Shown piece after piece: positions 20,650 through 32,351 of a stretch of 64,000 nt of DNA. The DNA comes from Orobanche coerulescens (lineage: Eukaryota > Streptophyta > Magnoliopsida > Lamiales > Orobanchaceae), in the NCBI GenBank assembly GCA_033398695.1, contig CM065811.1, forward strand, positions 73,908,001 to 73,972,000. The letters run 5' to 3'. Every line of letters begins with the position of its first letter. Position 1 is the stretch's first letter. Under the pieces are notes generated by a model, which did not search any database, was not told where the DNA came from, and worked only from the letters and a program-made list of their open reading frames with translations. The translations under genes and the position numbers were made by a program.

Positions 20650-22468
20650 GTCTGTGTATTTGGGTGCAAAACATTCCACTCCTTATTGGATAAGGGGATC
20701 GGCACTTGAAAGGTTTATGGCCCAAACACTTAATCGTTCGCAAGTCGATGAAACTTGACTGGGCGTTAAGTTTATGTGAAGACTTGTATGACGTGTTCTT
20801 TGACTTAGAGAGTATCTGTCGAACACTAATGGTTAGTGGGAGCACATGTTATAGGTATGCTAATGAGCTTAGTATACTCGAACCGACTCACCCTATATTC
20901 GTCACACGGATTCACTTCGGGACAGTCAATGACGGAATCGAAAGGTTGTGATAAGTATTCGTGAATCTTCGACTTGAGGATTTAGTAGGAATGTGCTTGT
21001 GAAGTTAAGATTTTCATTAGAGTAGTTCGACCCAAAAAACCGGGAGGTGGGGGTAAACCTCGACGTGCATCTTGACGGGCAAGTAGCAGGTTCTACTGAA
21101 TACCAAGATAGAATTATTTCTCCTGTTAATGAACGGGTTATATGTCCTATGCGGTTGTTGATAGATGAGATCATAAGTCTTTGACCAAAGCATTGGAGCT
21201 AGTTGTATTGGATACACGAGAGCTCGATGATCTCGATTTGCATTAACTCATGCATAGCGTCAAGTACAGATAGGATTTGACTGTCCGTGACCCTATAACT
21301 TTATGAGGACATTTGAAAGAAGGGTTTATACGTATACTGGTATTCACAACATAAAGGTTTTGGAATGATCCTCATCATTCGTTCTTAGTTAGGGTACAAT
21401 GTAGGCCGCGAGGCTGGCTAGGTGGTGCTACTACTCTTTGGTTCCTCCCATTGCTAACTGAGACGGACCTACCGAGTCGCGCAATAGGATTGACAACAGA
21501 ATGAATTGAGCTTATTCTCTCTTTATAAATATTAGATATTGGATATCTAATTTATTGGACATTGGATGTATAAATTAATTTATTGGATAAATTAATTTAC
21601 GGCCTAATGAATTAAATATAATACTGGGTGATTAATTTAATTCATGAATGTAATTATTTCCTGGAGATATTAATTATATTATTTTTTATTTGATATGATT
21701 AATTAATTGGATTAATTAATTAATATAAATATATCGAAACGAAATAGAGTTTATCTGATTGGACTAACGGGAGTCCAAAATGAACCGAACTCGTCCGGTT
21801 CTTCTAGATGGCCGCCCACCTACTCCCATTTTACTCTTGGTCTTTGTCTCCACCTTAATAGGTGGAAGACCAATGAATTTGAGAGATTTGATATCTCATT
21901 ATAATATGGTGTAGGTGACTTTATAATTAAAAGAAGTTGAAGAATAAAAAAGGAGACTTCTCTTGATTCCTTTGAGGCCTTGAAACACACGGCTAAGAGC
22001 AAGAACAAGTGAAAAATAGTTTTTCTCCAAGTTTTCATTTTCTTCTTCTTTTTTCTTGGAGAAAATTTCAAGAGATCATTGAGAGATTGTGAGTTATACA
22101 CTTAGAGTTCTATAATCACATTTGAAAGTTTCAATCACTTTATTCTAGTCATAACCTTGGAGGTTAATTGGGTGGTTGTCGTTCCGATCGTTTCTCCGGC
22201 GCGTGGCAAGTAGAGACGCGGTGTTTTCGGCGTTGGATCATCCAAGAGCTTGACGAATCGGATTCGTGGAAAGATCACCTAAAGCTTGGGAATCGCATAC
22301 GTGGAGTACACCATTTAATCAACAGACTACAAGAGTATGATTTCGTATATTCTTTTATTCGTTTTATATTTGTATATACATAGCTTGATCGATCCTCTTA
22401 AGGGATTCAGATCGAATTAGATTCGTATATTACTTCTGCTGCGCCTTCGTTTTAGGCACGGAATCCCA
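20428..22468 (+). mobile_element. Copia LTR, copy A
   Basis: TGTTAGGAGTATGCCC starts the LTR and GGAATCCCA ends it (2,041 bp). It is followed within a few bases by TGGTATTGGAGC, a variant of the initiator tRNA-Met primer binding site. It is the duplicate of the 5' LTR at 28636. Only about 30 bp of internal sequence follow before the break at 22500. Confidence 0.8.
20563..20644. repeat. (TA)41 microsatellite in copia LTR, copy A
   Basis: An uninterrupted TA tract of 82 bp. The sister LTR has 58 bp (28771-28828), and the 3' LTR at 45391 has only a short ATATATATA stretch. Confidence 0.95.
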
Positions 22469-22500
22469 ATAGTGGTATTGGAGCAAGGTCTTCGATCATA

Positions 22501-23992
22501 GGTGGGGCGGCCTCTAGAAGGAATCGGATGAGTTCGGTTCGTTTCGGACTCCCGTGAGTCCAAACAGATAAACTCCAATTATGTTCCGATGTATTTATAC
22601 CAATCAATTAATCTAATTAATTAATCATATCAAATACAAAATGACATAATTAATTTCTCCAAGAAATAATTATATTTATGAATTAAATTAATCACATAGT
22701 AATTTATTTAGTTCATTATGTCGTAAATTGATTTATCCAATAAATTAATTTAGACATCAAATGTCCCAAAATCAATTAGACATCCAATGCCAATAAATTA
22801 GATATGTAATATCTAATATTAATAATGAGAGAATAAGCTCGATTCATTCCGTCGTTAATCCTATTGCGCGACTCAGTAGGTCCGTCTCAGTCAGCAGGAG
22901 GAACCAAAGAGTAGTAGCACCACCTAGCCAGCCTGGCGGCCTACACTGTACCCCAACTAAGAACGAATGATGGGATCATTCAAGAACCATTCTGTCGTGA
23001 ATACCAGTAAACGTATAAACCCTTCTTTCAAATGTCCCGATCAAGTTATAGGGTCACAGTCAGTCAAACCCTATCCGCACTTGACGTTATGCATGAGTTA
23101 ATGCAAATCGAGATCATTGAGCTCTCATGTATCCAATACAACTAGCTCCAATGCTTTGGCCAAAGACTTATGATCTCATTTTCCAATAACCGCGTAGGAC
23201 ATATAACCCGTTTACTAATAGGAGAAAGAATTCTATCATGGTATTCAGTAGGACCTGCTACTTGCCCGTCAAGACGCACATCGAGGTTGACCCCCGCCTT
23301 CCGGTTTACAGGGTCGAACTACTCTAATGAAAATCTTAACGTCACAAGCACATCCCTACTAAATCCTCAAGTCGAAGGTTCACGAATACCTATCACAACC
23401 TTTCGATTCCGTCATTGACTGTCCTGGAGTGAAATGCGTGTGACGAATCGAGGGTGAGTCGGTTCGAGTATACTAATCCAATTAGCATACCTATAACATG
23501 TGCTCCCACTAACCATTAGTGTTCGACAGGAACTCTCCATGTCAAAGAACATGTCATACAAGTCTTCACATAAACTTAACGCCCAATCAAGTTTCATCGA
23601 CTTGCGAACGATTAAGTATTTGAACTATAAACCTTTCCAGTGCCTACCCCCTTATCCAATAAGGAGTGGAACGTTCTGTTCTCAAATACACGGACTAGTT
23701 TCTATATGTATATTTACGAGTTTGGAATGCCAGTAACTACCAGTAAATAAAGAAACATCCATTGCCTTATATTAATGATTTACATAATAACAAGTACAAT
23801 GCCCTTACTCAACATCCTCTGAGTGGCATTCAAGGGCATACTCCTAACAATCTCCCACTTGCACTCAATTCCACACACTATGGTATCTAATACCCATGTT
23901 CTCCAGATGACGCTCCAAGCTAATCTGAGAAAGTGGCTTGGTCAGTGGATCAGCGACGTTGTCGGCTGAGTCTACTCTATGCATCACAATGT
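22501..23992 (-). mobile_element. Inverted copia LTR fragment plus RNase H tail between the duplicated copies
   Basis: 22501-23849 is the reverse complement of the first two thirds of the copia LTR (ending ACTCCTAACA). 23850-23992 is the reverse complement of the polypurine tract and the ADPLTKPLSQ-type RNase H tail. It abuts copy A at 22500 and copy B at 23993. It matches the minus-strand copia copy near 46531-47820 more closely in layout than the plus-strand one. Confidence 0.8.
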
Positions 23993-24244
23993 CATGGGAC
24001 ATGCGTCTAAAGTGAGTAGTCATTTTCAGTTGGTAAAGCTTCACATTTTTCCGACCGTAAGACTTCCATTAGGATGATTAAAATTTTTTGAGACAATTTT
24101 CAACGAACATTCCAATTGATTCTGCTTTTGCTCATTGTTTAGGGTTTAGGGTATTACTTTGCTCATTGTTTAGGGTTTAGGTAGTACTCTTATGTCTTCC
24201 CTTTATTTCTGTGGGGCAATTTGGTCGCCCATATAAGGTAGAAT

Positions 24245-26454
24245 TAGGCTTGGGAACCGGGTATTTTGGCTGAAAATTTGAAAAACCGGAACCGGAACCG
24301 GTGTGTTTTCCGGTTCGGTTCTTGAGATCTTTTTTGGGAACCGGCTTCTGGTGGTTCGGTTCTTCTGTTCTGCGGTTCCTAGATAAAATATTCGTGCATA
24401 TTTAAATATAAACCTTGCTTGACTGAACATAGGTTCTTGCACATAAATTCTTCCATAAGTTCATACAAATGACAAATGACAACCTGCTTGAAATTTTTTT
24501 AAACATAAATTGTTGCATTATACAAACACAACCTCAATCTTACAGTTCTAACTTCTATTTCTATAAAACAAGTTGACAATCATCGAGACATTGAGTGCAA
24601 GTCTACATTTACTGCTTCCTTTTCTATAAGCTTATCTATGGTGGCTGGGGCTTCCGGTGAGTCTGCATTGAGTGCATTCTGCAACATGAAGACAACAAAA
24701 TGAACAAATACTTGGCTATCAGGGAAGTCAAACATTCATTCCCAAGTAGAAGTATAAACAAATGTCCAAGTGGGAACAAAATGACAGATTATTAGAACCA
24801 AAATAGAAGACCTCTTCCTCACATTCTCTTTTACAATTTAGTACATATTAGTTTCAAATTATAGATCTAACATCAAGCCTTAACAAAAAGTCATTCCATC
24901 ACAAGTATAACGGCACAACCCAATAATAATAACATCACAATTCACAATATATCTGGAGCTTGAGTTGTGTACTTCCCAAGCGTTCCGTTATGGGTCATAA
25001 TTTAGAATCATTCTTTTTTCATTCTAATGACGGAGGATCTAGTAGCAGGCTTTGCCAAAGCCGTATCAAGCCCCAAAAGTTCAGAAAAATAGAAGGTCAG
25101 AAACTAATGACATGAAGAAAAAACTGAAAGTAGATTAGCAACAAGTATGAAGTACCGAGTTCATACCTTTTGGGACTTTTGACACTAGATTTTTTTCCTT
25201 TGGTTTAGGGGGGTTGCAGTTCCAATGGTTCTTCCGCTTCACTTTCTTCCCCTAATTTAATAACACCTGCGATATCATCTTCCGTGGCAGCTTCTTTTGA
25301 TGCTTGTACTTTTTCATTTTCCTTTCTTGCCATCTCTTCTAAATATTCTACAATTGCAAGATAGAAGTAAAAAAAATTTAAAAAACAAAACCAGGAAACC
25401 AAAATAAAGTATAAGTGAAGTGTTTAAATTATGCCTTGCTCAATTTCTTCCATCCATGTCATTTCCTCCATAGTTGGGACACAAGCTAAGCTAGTGATGC
25501 TATCACTTCTCAACCAATTTTGAAGACAAATGAGCGCTTCCATTGTTTTGGCGTTAATGAAGCCATATGTGGATCAATTAATCTTTTCCCTGTGCCAAAG
25601 CTCTGTACTAACTTGAACAACCAATACATCTTTTTCTACCAATGCTAGTTTGGTTATTTTGATCCATTCGACTTCCACCAATCTAGCAGCTTCCACTCAG
25701 TCGTGCTATGTTTGTCGGGCTTCTCAATGGTATCAATCATATACCTCACCACCTCATTTCCTATAACAACAGAATCTAATGCCTCCAACACCTTGTTCCA
25801 ATCTGCTAACATATCTGCTACTTTTCCAGAAACCGTTTTGGAGCTATACTTGTACTTTGATTTGCTGATAGTACCACTAACAGGGCCACCTAAAGAGACA
25901 CTTTTGCTATTTTGTGAGCTTGAACCCATTAAAGTAGAATATATGTCACAAAGTTCCACCAACAAGTCCTTAACTCCACTGGTTTTGCTCTTCACTTTCT
26001 TGGAACCAAGGTGCAGCTAATATCAAAAGTCCATTCTAGACACTTTATTTATACCTAGGTTCTAAGACTATTGCAACTAAGAAAAGTTGGTTGATCATGT
26101 CAATCTATTTTAAGTACTTATTGAACTTGTTCTTCATCTTTACTGACATCTCATACAGCTTATCTGCCTCAGTTTGCTCACTTCAATCATTGATATACCC
26201 CTTTTCAAATAAATCTTCTATTTCTGCCTGGATGCCAGCTATGTCGCTAAATGACTTAGCGGAAGTTGGTGTTTTTATGGCATATCTATCTAGAATTTGC
26301 GGACTTCACTAGGAAATTTCGTCGAAAAGGTCAGGATAAGTTATCTAGAAAGGCTGCCTTGACTCGCTTAAAGATGAATCTTTTTGACTAGTTTAAAAAT
26401 AACAAAACTGAAGGTCGATCATATGTATGGAAATAATAAGGCCAGGAAGCACAC
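24245..26454 (-). mobile_element. Truncated hAT transposon, copy B
   Basis: Duplicate of 15732-17945: TAGGCTTGGGAACCGGG terminus, ACCGGAACCGGAACC and GGTTCGGTTC subterminal motifs, then minus-strand transposase remnants. Confidence 0.6.
25205..26320 (-). pseudogene. hAT transposase C-terminal pseudogene, copy B
   Basis: It has the same blocks as copy A. The stretch 25995-25654 stays open for 113 codons and ends IEKPDKHSTTEWKLLDWW, followed after a break by the LICLQNWLR-type dimerisation block near 25535-25505 and the glutamate-rich tail ending at 25205. Upstream, near 26180-26100, a KLYEMSVKMKNKFNKYLK block followed by IDMINQLFLVAIVLEPRYK (about 26105-26050) matches the RNase H-fold part of hAT transposases. 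No BED zinc finger or N-terminal catalytic Asp region is visible. Confidence 0.65.
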
Positions 26455-26753
26455 TGTTGGTCACAGTAGACTATCTTACACCTTAGACGGAGGGTGTGTG
26501 ACTAAGTTGTACTCTTTTTTGAAGTTTGATTTGCGTAGCGGAAGTCATTAGATTAAGTTGTTGTAAGTACATCAACTAGACTGTCACTTGTAGCTTGGTG
26601 CTTACAGGGTTTTCAAAGCAAGTATACTAAAATCACAGACAATATGAAAATAATAATTACAGAAAGTAATAACATATAAGTTTAATGTAGTTCGAGATAA
26701 ATTCCTCTACATCCACAGGTTCTCCACACAAGAGTAAGAAGTTTATCAAAATC
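26455..26753 (-). mobile_element. Truncated LTR scrap, copy B
   Basis: Duplicate of 17946-18235. It keeps GGTGCTTACAGGGTTTTC, which is shortened in copy A. Confidence 0.7.
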
Positions 26754-27288
26754 TGTAATATCCGCATTTTCAAATTTTAGTAATTTCTATTTTTAGTGTA
26801 TTTTCATTTCGAGCGACTCGCTTGTAACTGTCTTGGTATTCTGAAACTATTTTGTTCTGCATCCATGACCATCCGGACGAGTTTCGGAGTTGTTTTTACA
26901 AGATTTCACTTATTGTGTAATTTTTCCGCGTTTAGGCTCGATTCTCGTAAATCTCATTCTAATCTGACGTTTCATTACTTCTGCGAGTTCCTTTAATATT
27001 TATGGATATGTTGCAACTTTCTTAAATTGTTAGATGGCCTCGAGTCGTTATTCTCGAGAGTTTGGATTGTTTTGTAATTTTTCACAGTTTTGGGTACCAA
27101 TATTGGAATTGTTGTTCCTTCCAATGGATGGTTGGAGTCATATGTTCGGATGGGGAGATTTACCTTGCATGCTGTTGTTTCTTATTTATGTTTCATTTTT
27201 CGTTGGTAGCTATCGAGTTTTATGCCTTCCGAGTCATGTGCAGTCTGACCGAGATTCAAAACTGTATTCTGTACCAGAACGGTCAACA

Positions 27289-27698
27289 CACGCTAATATT
27301 ATAGATATAACGCGCACTAAGATGGTATCTCTAGTGTATGGTAAACTCATATATAGCGCGCGTTAATCAGGCCGGATAGTATGTCCTAGCTTCTGAGGTG
27401 AGTTGTTTAACGTACGTTATTCATTCCATTGCGTACGCTAATTAGTTCATTAATATACGTTATCGTACTATTGCGTATGCTAATGCATATGGACAGAATA
27501 CTCTGGGATTGGACAGAAGGCTTAGTAATTCTGGACTGAACCAGGTAGCGTATGCTAACACAGTAGTAACGTATGCTAAACACAAACCTTAGCGCACGCT
27601 AAGCTGATATTAACGTATGCTAACGGGAGGACAAAAGCCTCTGGACTGCTCGTTGTCCAGAATAGAGTACGCTACGCAATGTATATAGCGTACGCTAT
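27289..27698. repeat. ACGTACGY motif array in gypsy LTR U3 (copy B, first)
   Basis: Same unit order as 18771-19178, with several C-to-T or G-to-A changes at CG sites (for example GCGTATGCTAA for GCGTACGGTAA). This fits decay of methylated cytosines. Confidence 0.85.
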
Positions 27699-27706
27699 GC
27701 TGTCAG

Positions 27707-27714
27707 TATAAATA
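27707..27714 (+). promoter_or_regulatory. TATA box of gypsy LTR (copy B)
   Basis: TATAAATA lies about 9 bp after the last array unit, placing the array in the LTR promoter (U3). Confidence 0.6.
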
Positions 27715-27900
27715 GGACAGGACAGCAGCAGTTAAATACGTCAGTTTTCATCCTCTTCCCATTCCTTTGGCGATCCGTGACGATGATCCTTCTGATTCTG
27801 TAGTGTTATAGTTAATTGAATATCATTGTGTGCTAGGAACAAAACCTTGGAGTGAGCTTGGATAGAAGCCCTCTCCGTTCACCGTTTTTCACATCATATT

Positions 27901-28635
27901 TGTAATATCCGCATTTTTTTTCCGGTATTGTTCATTTTGGTGTATTTTTCGTTTTTAGTGACTCACTTGTAACCGTAATGATATTTCGAGAATATTTAAT
28001 ACTAGACTTTTGTCATCTGAGCTTGTTTCGGACTTGTTTTACTCAATTCCGTGTGTAATGTCCTTTTCGTCGCTATTTGGTTCGATTCTCGTAATCGTCG
28101 TTCGGAACCTCTGTTTCGGGGTTGCCGCTAATCCATCTTATGTTATTATGCATGTCGTAAGCTTTTGTTTGGTGTTGCGATTGTGTATCGTGTGTTTCGG
28201 GTGTTTTAGGTCATTTTATAATTTCCCAAAGTTATGGGGTAATTTTGTTTGTCGTTGTTCTCCAAACCTTCGGGTAGTCGGGAACATACTTTCTTCTAGT
28301 GTTTAAGTTCGTCGTCTCAAACTCTCCGTAAGCATGCTTTTGTTTCCGATTTTTTTATCGTCTCGTGATTTCGTCACACCCTTACTCATCAAACTGAACA
28401 TATGGGCTGGGGCACCTTACGTACGCTATGTGAAGAGCATTACGTATGTTAAGGCTGCTGGAGTATTACGTATGTAATGGGCATTATCATAACGTACATA
28501 ATAGTCTTCTTGTGTTTAGGCAGATTGTTTTGCCAATCTATTACGTACGTGAGCTTGGAAGACTTACGTACGTTAAGCAGCTAACGTACGTTAGCTGTCC
28601 AGGGCTAACGTACGTAATCGGGTCCTGAGTTTAAA
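27901..28635 (+). mobile_element. Ty3/gypsy LTR, copy B, second, interrupted by copia element
   Basis: Duplicate of 19706-20427. Its TACGTACGT array is at 28416-28618. It is interrupted by the copia 5' LTR at 28636. Confidence 0.7.
28416..28618. repeat. TACGTACGTAA motif array (copy B, second)
   Basis: Units include CTTACGTACGCTA, ATTACGTACGTGAG, CTTACGTACGTTAAG, CTAACGTACGTTAG and CTAACGTACGTAAT, in the same order as 20209-20410. Confidence 0.85.
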
Positions 28636-28769
28636 TGTTAGGAGTATGCCCTCGAATGCCACTAAGGGGATGTTAGAGTGAGGGCATTGTACTTGTTAGT
28701 CTGTAATTCATTAGCTGAAGGCAATTATATGTTTCTTTATTTACTGGTAGTCACTGGCGTTCCTGACTC

Positions 28770-28831
<62 letters not shown>

Positions 28832-30681
28832 ACTAGTCCATGTATTTGGGTGCAAGACATTCCACTTTTTATTGGATAAGGGGATCGGCACTTGAAAGGT
28901 TTATGACCCAAATACTTAATCGTTCGCAAGTCAATGAAACTTGACTGGGCGTTAAGTATATGTGAAGACTTGTATGACGCGTTCTTTGACTTAGAGAGTG
29001 CCTCTAATGGTTAGTGGGAGCACATGTTATAGGTATGCTAATGAGATTAGTATACTCGAACCGACTCACCCTCGATTCGTCACACGGATTCACTTCGGGA
29101 CAGTCAATGACGGAATCGAAAGGTTGTGATAGGTATTCGTGAACCTTCGACTTGAGGATTTAGTAGGGATGTGCTTGTGACGCTAAGATTTTCATTAGAG
29201 TAGTTCGACCCAGAAAACCGGGAGGTGGGGGTAAACCTCGACGTGCGTCTTGACGGGCAAGTAGCAAGTTCTACTGAATACCAAGATAGAATTCTTTGTC
29301 CTGTTAGTGAACGGGTTATATATCCTATGCGGTTGTTGGCAGATGAGATCATAAGTCTTTGGCCAAAGCATTGTAGCTAGTTGTATTGGATACACGAAAG
29401 CTCGATGATCTCAATTTGCATTAACTCATGCATATCGTCAAGTACAGATAGGGTTTGACTGTCCGTGACCCTATAACTTGAAGGGGACATTTGAAAGAAG
29501 GGTTTATACGTATACTGGTATTCACGAAAGAAAGGTTTTGGAATGATCCCCATCATTCGTTCTCAGTTAGGGTACAGTGTAGGCCGCCAGGCTGGCTAGG
29601 TGGTGCTACTACTCTTTGGTTCCTCCCATTGCTAACTGAGATGGACCTACCGAGTCGCGCAATAGGATTGACGATAGAATGAATCGAGCTTATTCTCTCT
29701 TTATAAATAATTGATATTGGATATCTAATTTATTGGACATTGGATGTCTAATTAAGATTGGGACACTAGATGTCTAAATTAATTTATTGGATAAATTAAT
29801 TTACGGCCTAATGAATTAAATATAATACTGGGTGATTAATTTAATTCATGAATATAATTATTTTATGAAGAAATTAATTATATTATTTTATATTTGATAT
29901 GATTAATTAATTGGATTAATTAATTAATATAAATAAATCGGAACGAATGGAGTTTATCTGATTGGACTAACGGGAGTCCGAGACGAACCGAACTCATCCG
30001 GTTCTTCTAGATGGCCGCCCACCTACTCCCGTTTTACTCTTGGTCTCTCTCTCCACCTTAATAGGTGGAAGACCAATGACTTTGAGAGATTTGATATCTC
30101 ATTATAATATGGTGTAGGTGACTTTATAATTAAAAGAATTTGAAGAATAAAAAAGGAGACTTCTCTTGATTCCTTTGAGGCCTTGAAAGACACGGCTAAG
30201 AGCAAGAAAAATAGAAAAATAGTTTTTCTCCAAGTTTTCATTTTCTTCTTCTTTTTTCTTGAGTTTTCTTGGAGAAAATTTCAAGAGATCATTGAGAGAT
30301 TGTGAGTTATACACTTAGAGTGCTATAATCACATTTGAAAGTTTCAATCACTTTATTCTAGCTGTAACCTTGGAGGTTAATTGGGTGGTTGTCGTTCCGA
30401 TCGTTTCTCCGACGCGTGGCAAGTAGAGACACGGTGTTTTCGGCGTTGGATCATCCAAGAGCTTGATGAATCGGATTCATGGAAAGATCACCTAAAGCTT
30501 GGGAATTACATACGTGGAGTACACCATTTAATCAATGGATTACGAGGGTATTATTTCGTATATTCCTTTGTTCGTTTTATATTTGTATATACGTAGCTTG
30601 ATTGATCCTCTTAAGGGATTCAGATCGAATTAGATTCGTATATTATTTCCGCTGCGCCTTCGTTTTAGGTACGGAATCCCA
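28636..30681 (+). repeat. 5' LTR of host copia element
   Basis: TGTTAGGAGTATGCCC...GGAATCCCA, 2,046 bp, with the (TA)29 tract at 28771-28828. It is the duplicate of 20428-22468, and the 3' partner starts at 45258. Confidence 0.85.
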
Positions 30682-32351
30682 ATAGTGGTATTGGAGCAAG
30701 GTCTTCGATCATATATATGGTATTTAGCATTTGGAATGCTTGATTGGATGGTGAATGATTTGGAATCATTCATAGTCATAATCGTGGTGTATGTTTGTTC
30801 GTTCATTGTAGTTATATTTTTCGTATATTTATGTCTATATATAAATCTTTATTTCTTGGAAATATGATTTATATTGAAGATATGAAAGTCGAAAATTTTT
30901 GATATTAGATATCCGGTCGATTATCGAGCTCTGAATTGCCGTTGGACGGCCTGGGAATGGATCGAAAAAGGCTGCCGCGCAGTCCGGGACATAGGGGCCG
31001 CGGTCCAGGGCTGTTGCCAGCCCCTGCCATGCGGTCTGCCCCTTGGGACCACGGTCCAAGGCTGCTGGGCTGGCCCTGCCTTGCTGCCCGAGGTGTTTCG
31101 GGCGCGATCCAACCCCTTTCAGACCTGTTTCGGGCTCGTTTTCTTCATGTATTCCTGAAAATTAATTTCTCGCATTTTAAATTGGATTTAATATGATTAA
31201 AATGATATATGGTATTTCATTTTATAAGGGAAAATGATTAATTGGAATACTTGTGATTGACCGAATTATTTTGAACTTTTTCATATTACCGATTGTGTGA
31301 ATTGATTGGATCAATTCTATTTATTGTTAGTTTTATATATTGGTTGGATCAATATATTTATATGCAATCTATTTATTTAGTATTTATTGGATGAATGCTT
31401 TTGAATGGGGATGTGGTTCATGGACCTAGTTTTGAATCGTTCATTTTATTTGATTGTGTTGTAAAAGCCGTTTTGAGCCTATTTATTTTACTAGAAAATT
31501 TGTATAGGATGCAATTTTTCAAATGTAAAATTTATATGTAATGATGAAGATCGGAGGAAATCCATTCGAGAAGACGAAGATTCAAGACCGAAGACTTGTA
31601 AATAGATTACGATATTTTTTTCTAGGAACGGTCAATGAACTACATGTTGGTAGCAACTAGGTTGTGAATATTTATTCATATGGTATGAATGCTACAAATA
31701 CGCTTAAATGAATTAATGTGCAGAGTGTAATATTAATCGCGAAAATTCTCCCACGATAAATTATTAAGTTTAAAAGGTTTCAAGGTTTTCCTTCCCTCCA
31801 TCGAGCTTTAGGAAAATTGAAATCAAAACCGGATGTGCTATGCTTCCGAGTTATCGGGGTAGTCGTTCGGGGAGGATCGACAAATTTTCGAGAGCGCATT
31901 GGATGCCTTCGGTTGGAGCAAATTTTATCCCTAGAAACCTTTTCGGTTGCCGGATAAGATTCAATTGTGAAAATGATTTGCATCGATGGTATACACTTAA
32001 CTTGTTCACGAACCATAGAAAAACCGTATAGGTTGAGGGGATTGAACAAGGCGAAAAAGAAGATCAAATCATCCATTAGATGGGTTGGTGTTGGACACCA
32101 CTTTATAAAAATTAATAGACTAGAAACCTGTTCGGTTGCCCTCTATTAAAATTTATAAAGAACTCGATCACCACTATGAAGTAATGTGAACAATACTTCC
32201 GAATTTCACATGGGAGTGTGTTATTCGGATAAAAATAGTGGGAGATGGGTTAAAAGAATAGAAAAAGACCTTAATTCTATACTCAGATCATAATTGAACG
32301 AGTCACTAATAAATCTATTGTACTTAATGCGGACAAATATCAACTCTCAAT
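30682..32351 (+). other. PBS and long non-coding leader of host copia
   Basis: TGGTATTGGAGC, at about 30687-30698, differs at two positions from the usual TGGTATCAGAGC initiator tRNA-Met site. The 1.65-kb leader is AT-rich except for a GC-rich patch at 30930-31110 with two related CACGGTCCA/CGCGGTCCA-GGGCTG blocks. No convincing ORF was found. Confidence 0.6.

Larger units (their letters stand above)
15505..22500. repeat. Tandem segmental duplication, copy A
   Basis: The order of sequence from GACATGCGTCTA (about 15510) to CTTCGATCATA (22490-22500) is repeated at 23993-30714 with only a few percent difference. Shared contents in the same order are a hAT transposase relic, an LTR scrap, two gypsy LTRs and a copia LTR with PBS. 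Both copies keep the same nested insertion points, for example the copia LTR start after GAGTTTAAA, so the duplication post-dates these insertions. Copy A has about 320 bp (about 19265-19587) that copy B lacks. Confidence 0.9.
26754..27900 (+). mobile_element. Ty3/gypsy LTR, copy B, first (internally deleted)
   Basis: It starts TGTAATATCCGC at 26754. The U3 array spans 27289-27698, the TATA box TATAAATA is at 27707-27714, and a deletion junction lies at about 27783 relative to copy A. Confidence 0.7.
23993..30714. repeat. Tandem segmental duplication, copy B
   Basis: Duplicate of 15505-22500, in the same orientation. Differences include loss of about 320 bp at the position corresponding to 19265-19587, a small local repeat of GTTTAGGGTTTAGG near 24140-24180, a shorter TA tract and scattered substitutions. 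Copy B continues uninterrupted into the copia internal region. Confidence 0.9.

Noticed and set aside
20470..20845. ORFs on both strands with long YIYIYI runs
   Set aside because: They are translations of the (TA)n microsatellite in the copia LTR.
24138..24180. TTTAGGG units resembling plant telomere repeat
   Set aside because: Only a few units, as a small local duplication. Copy A has a weaker version at the same place, so this is not an interstitial telomere array.
31780..32149. Overlapping ORFs on both strands upstream of gag
   Set aside because: They have no recognisable domain and lie in the retrotransposon leader. They are likely chance frames.
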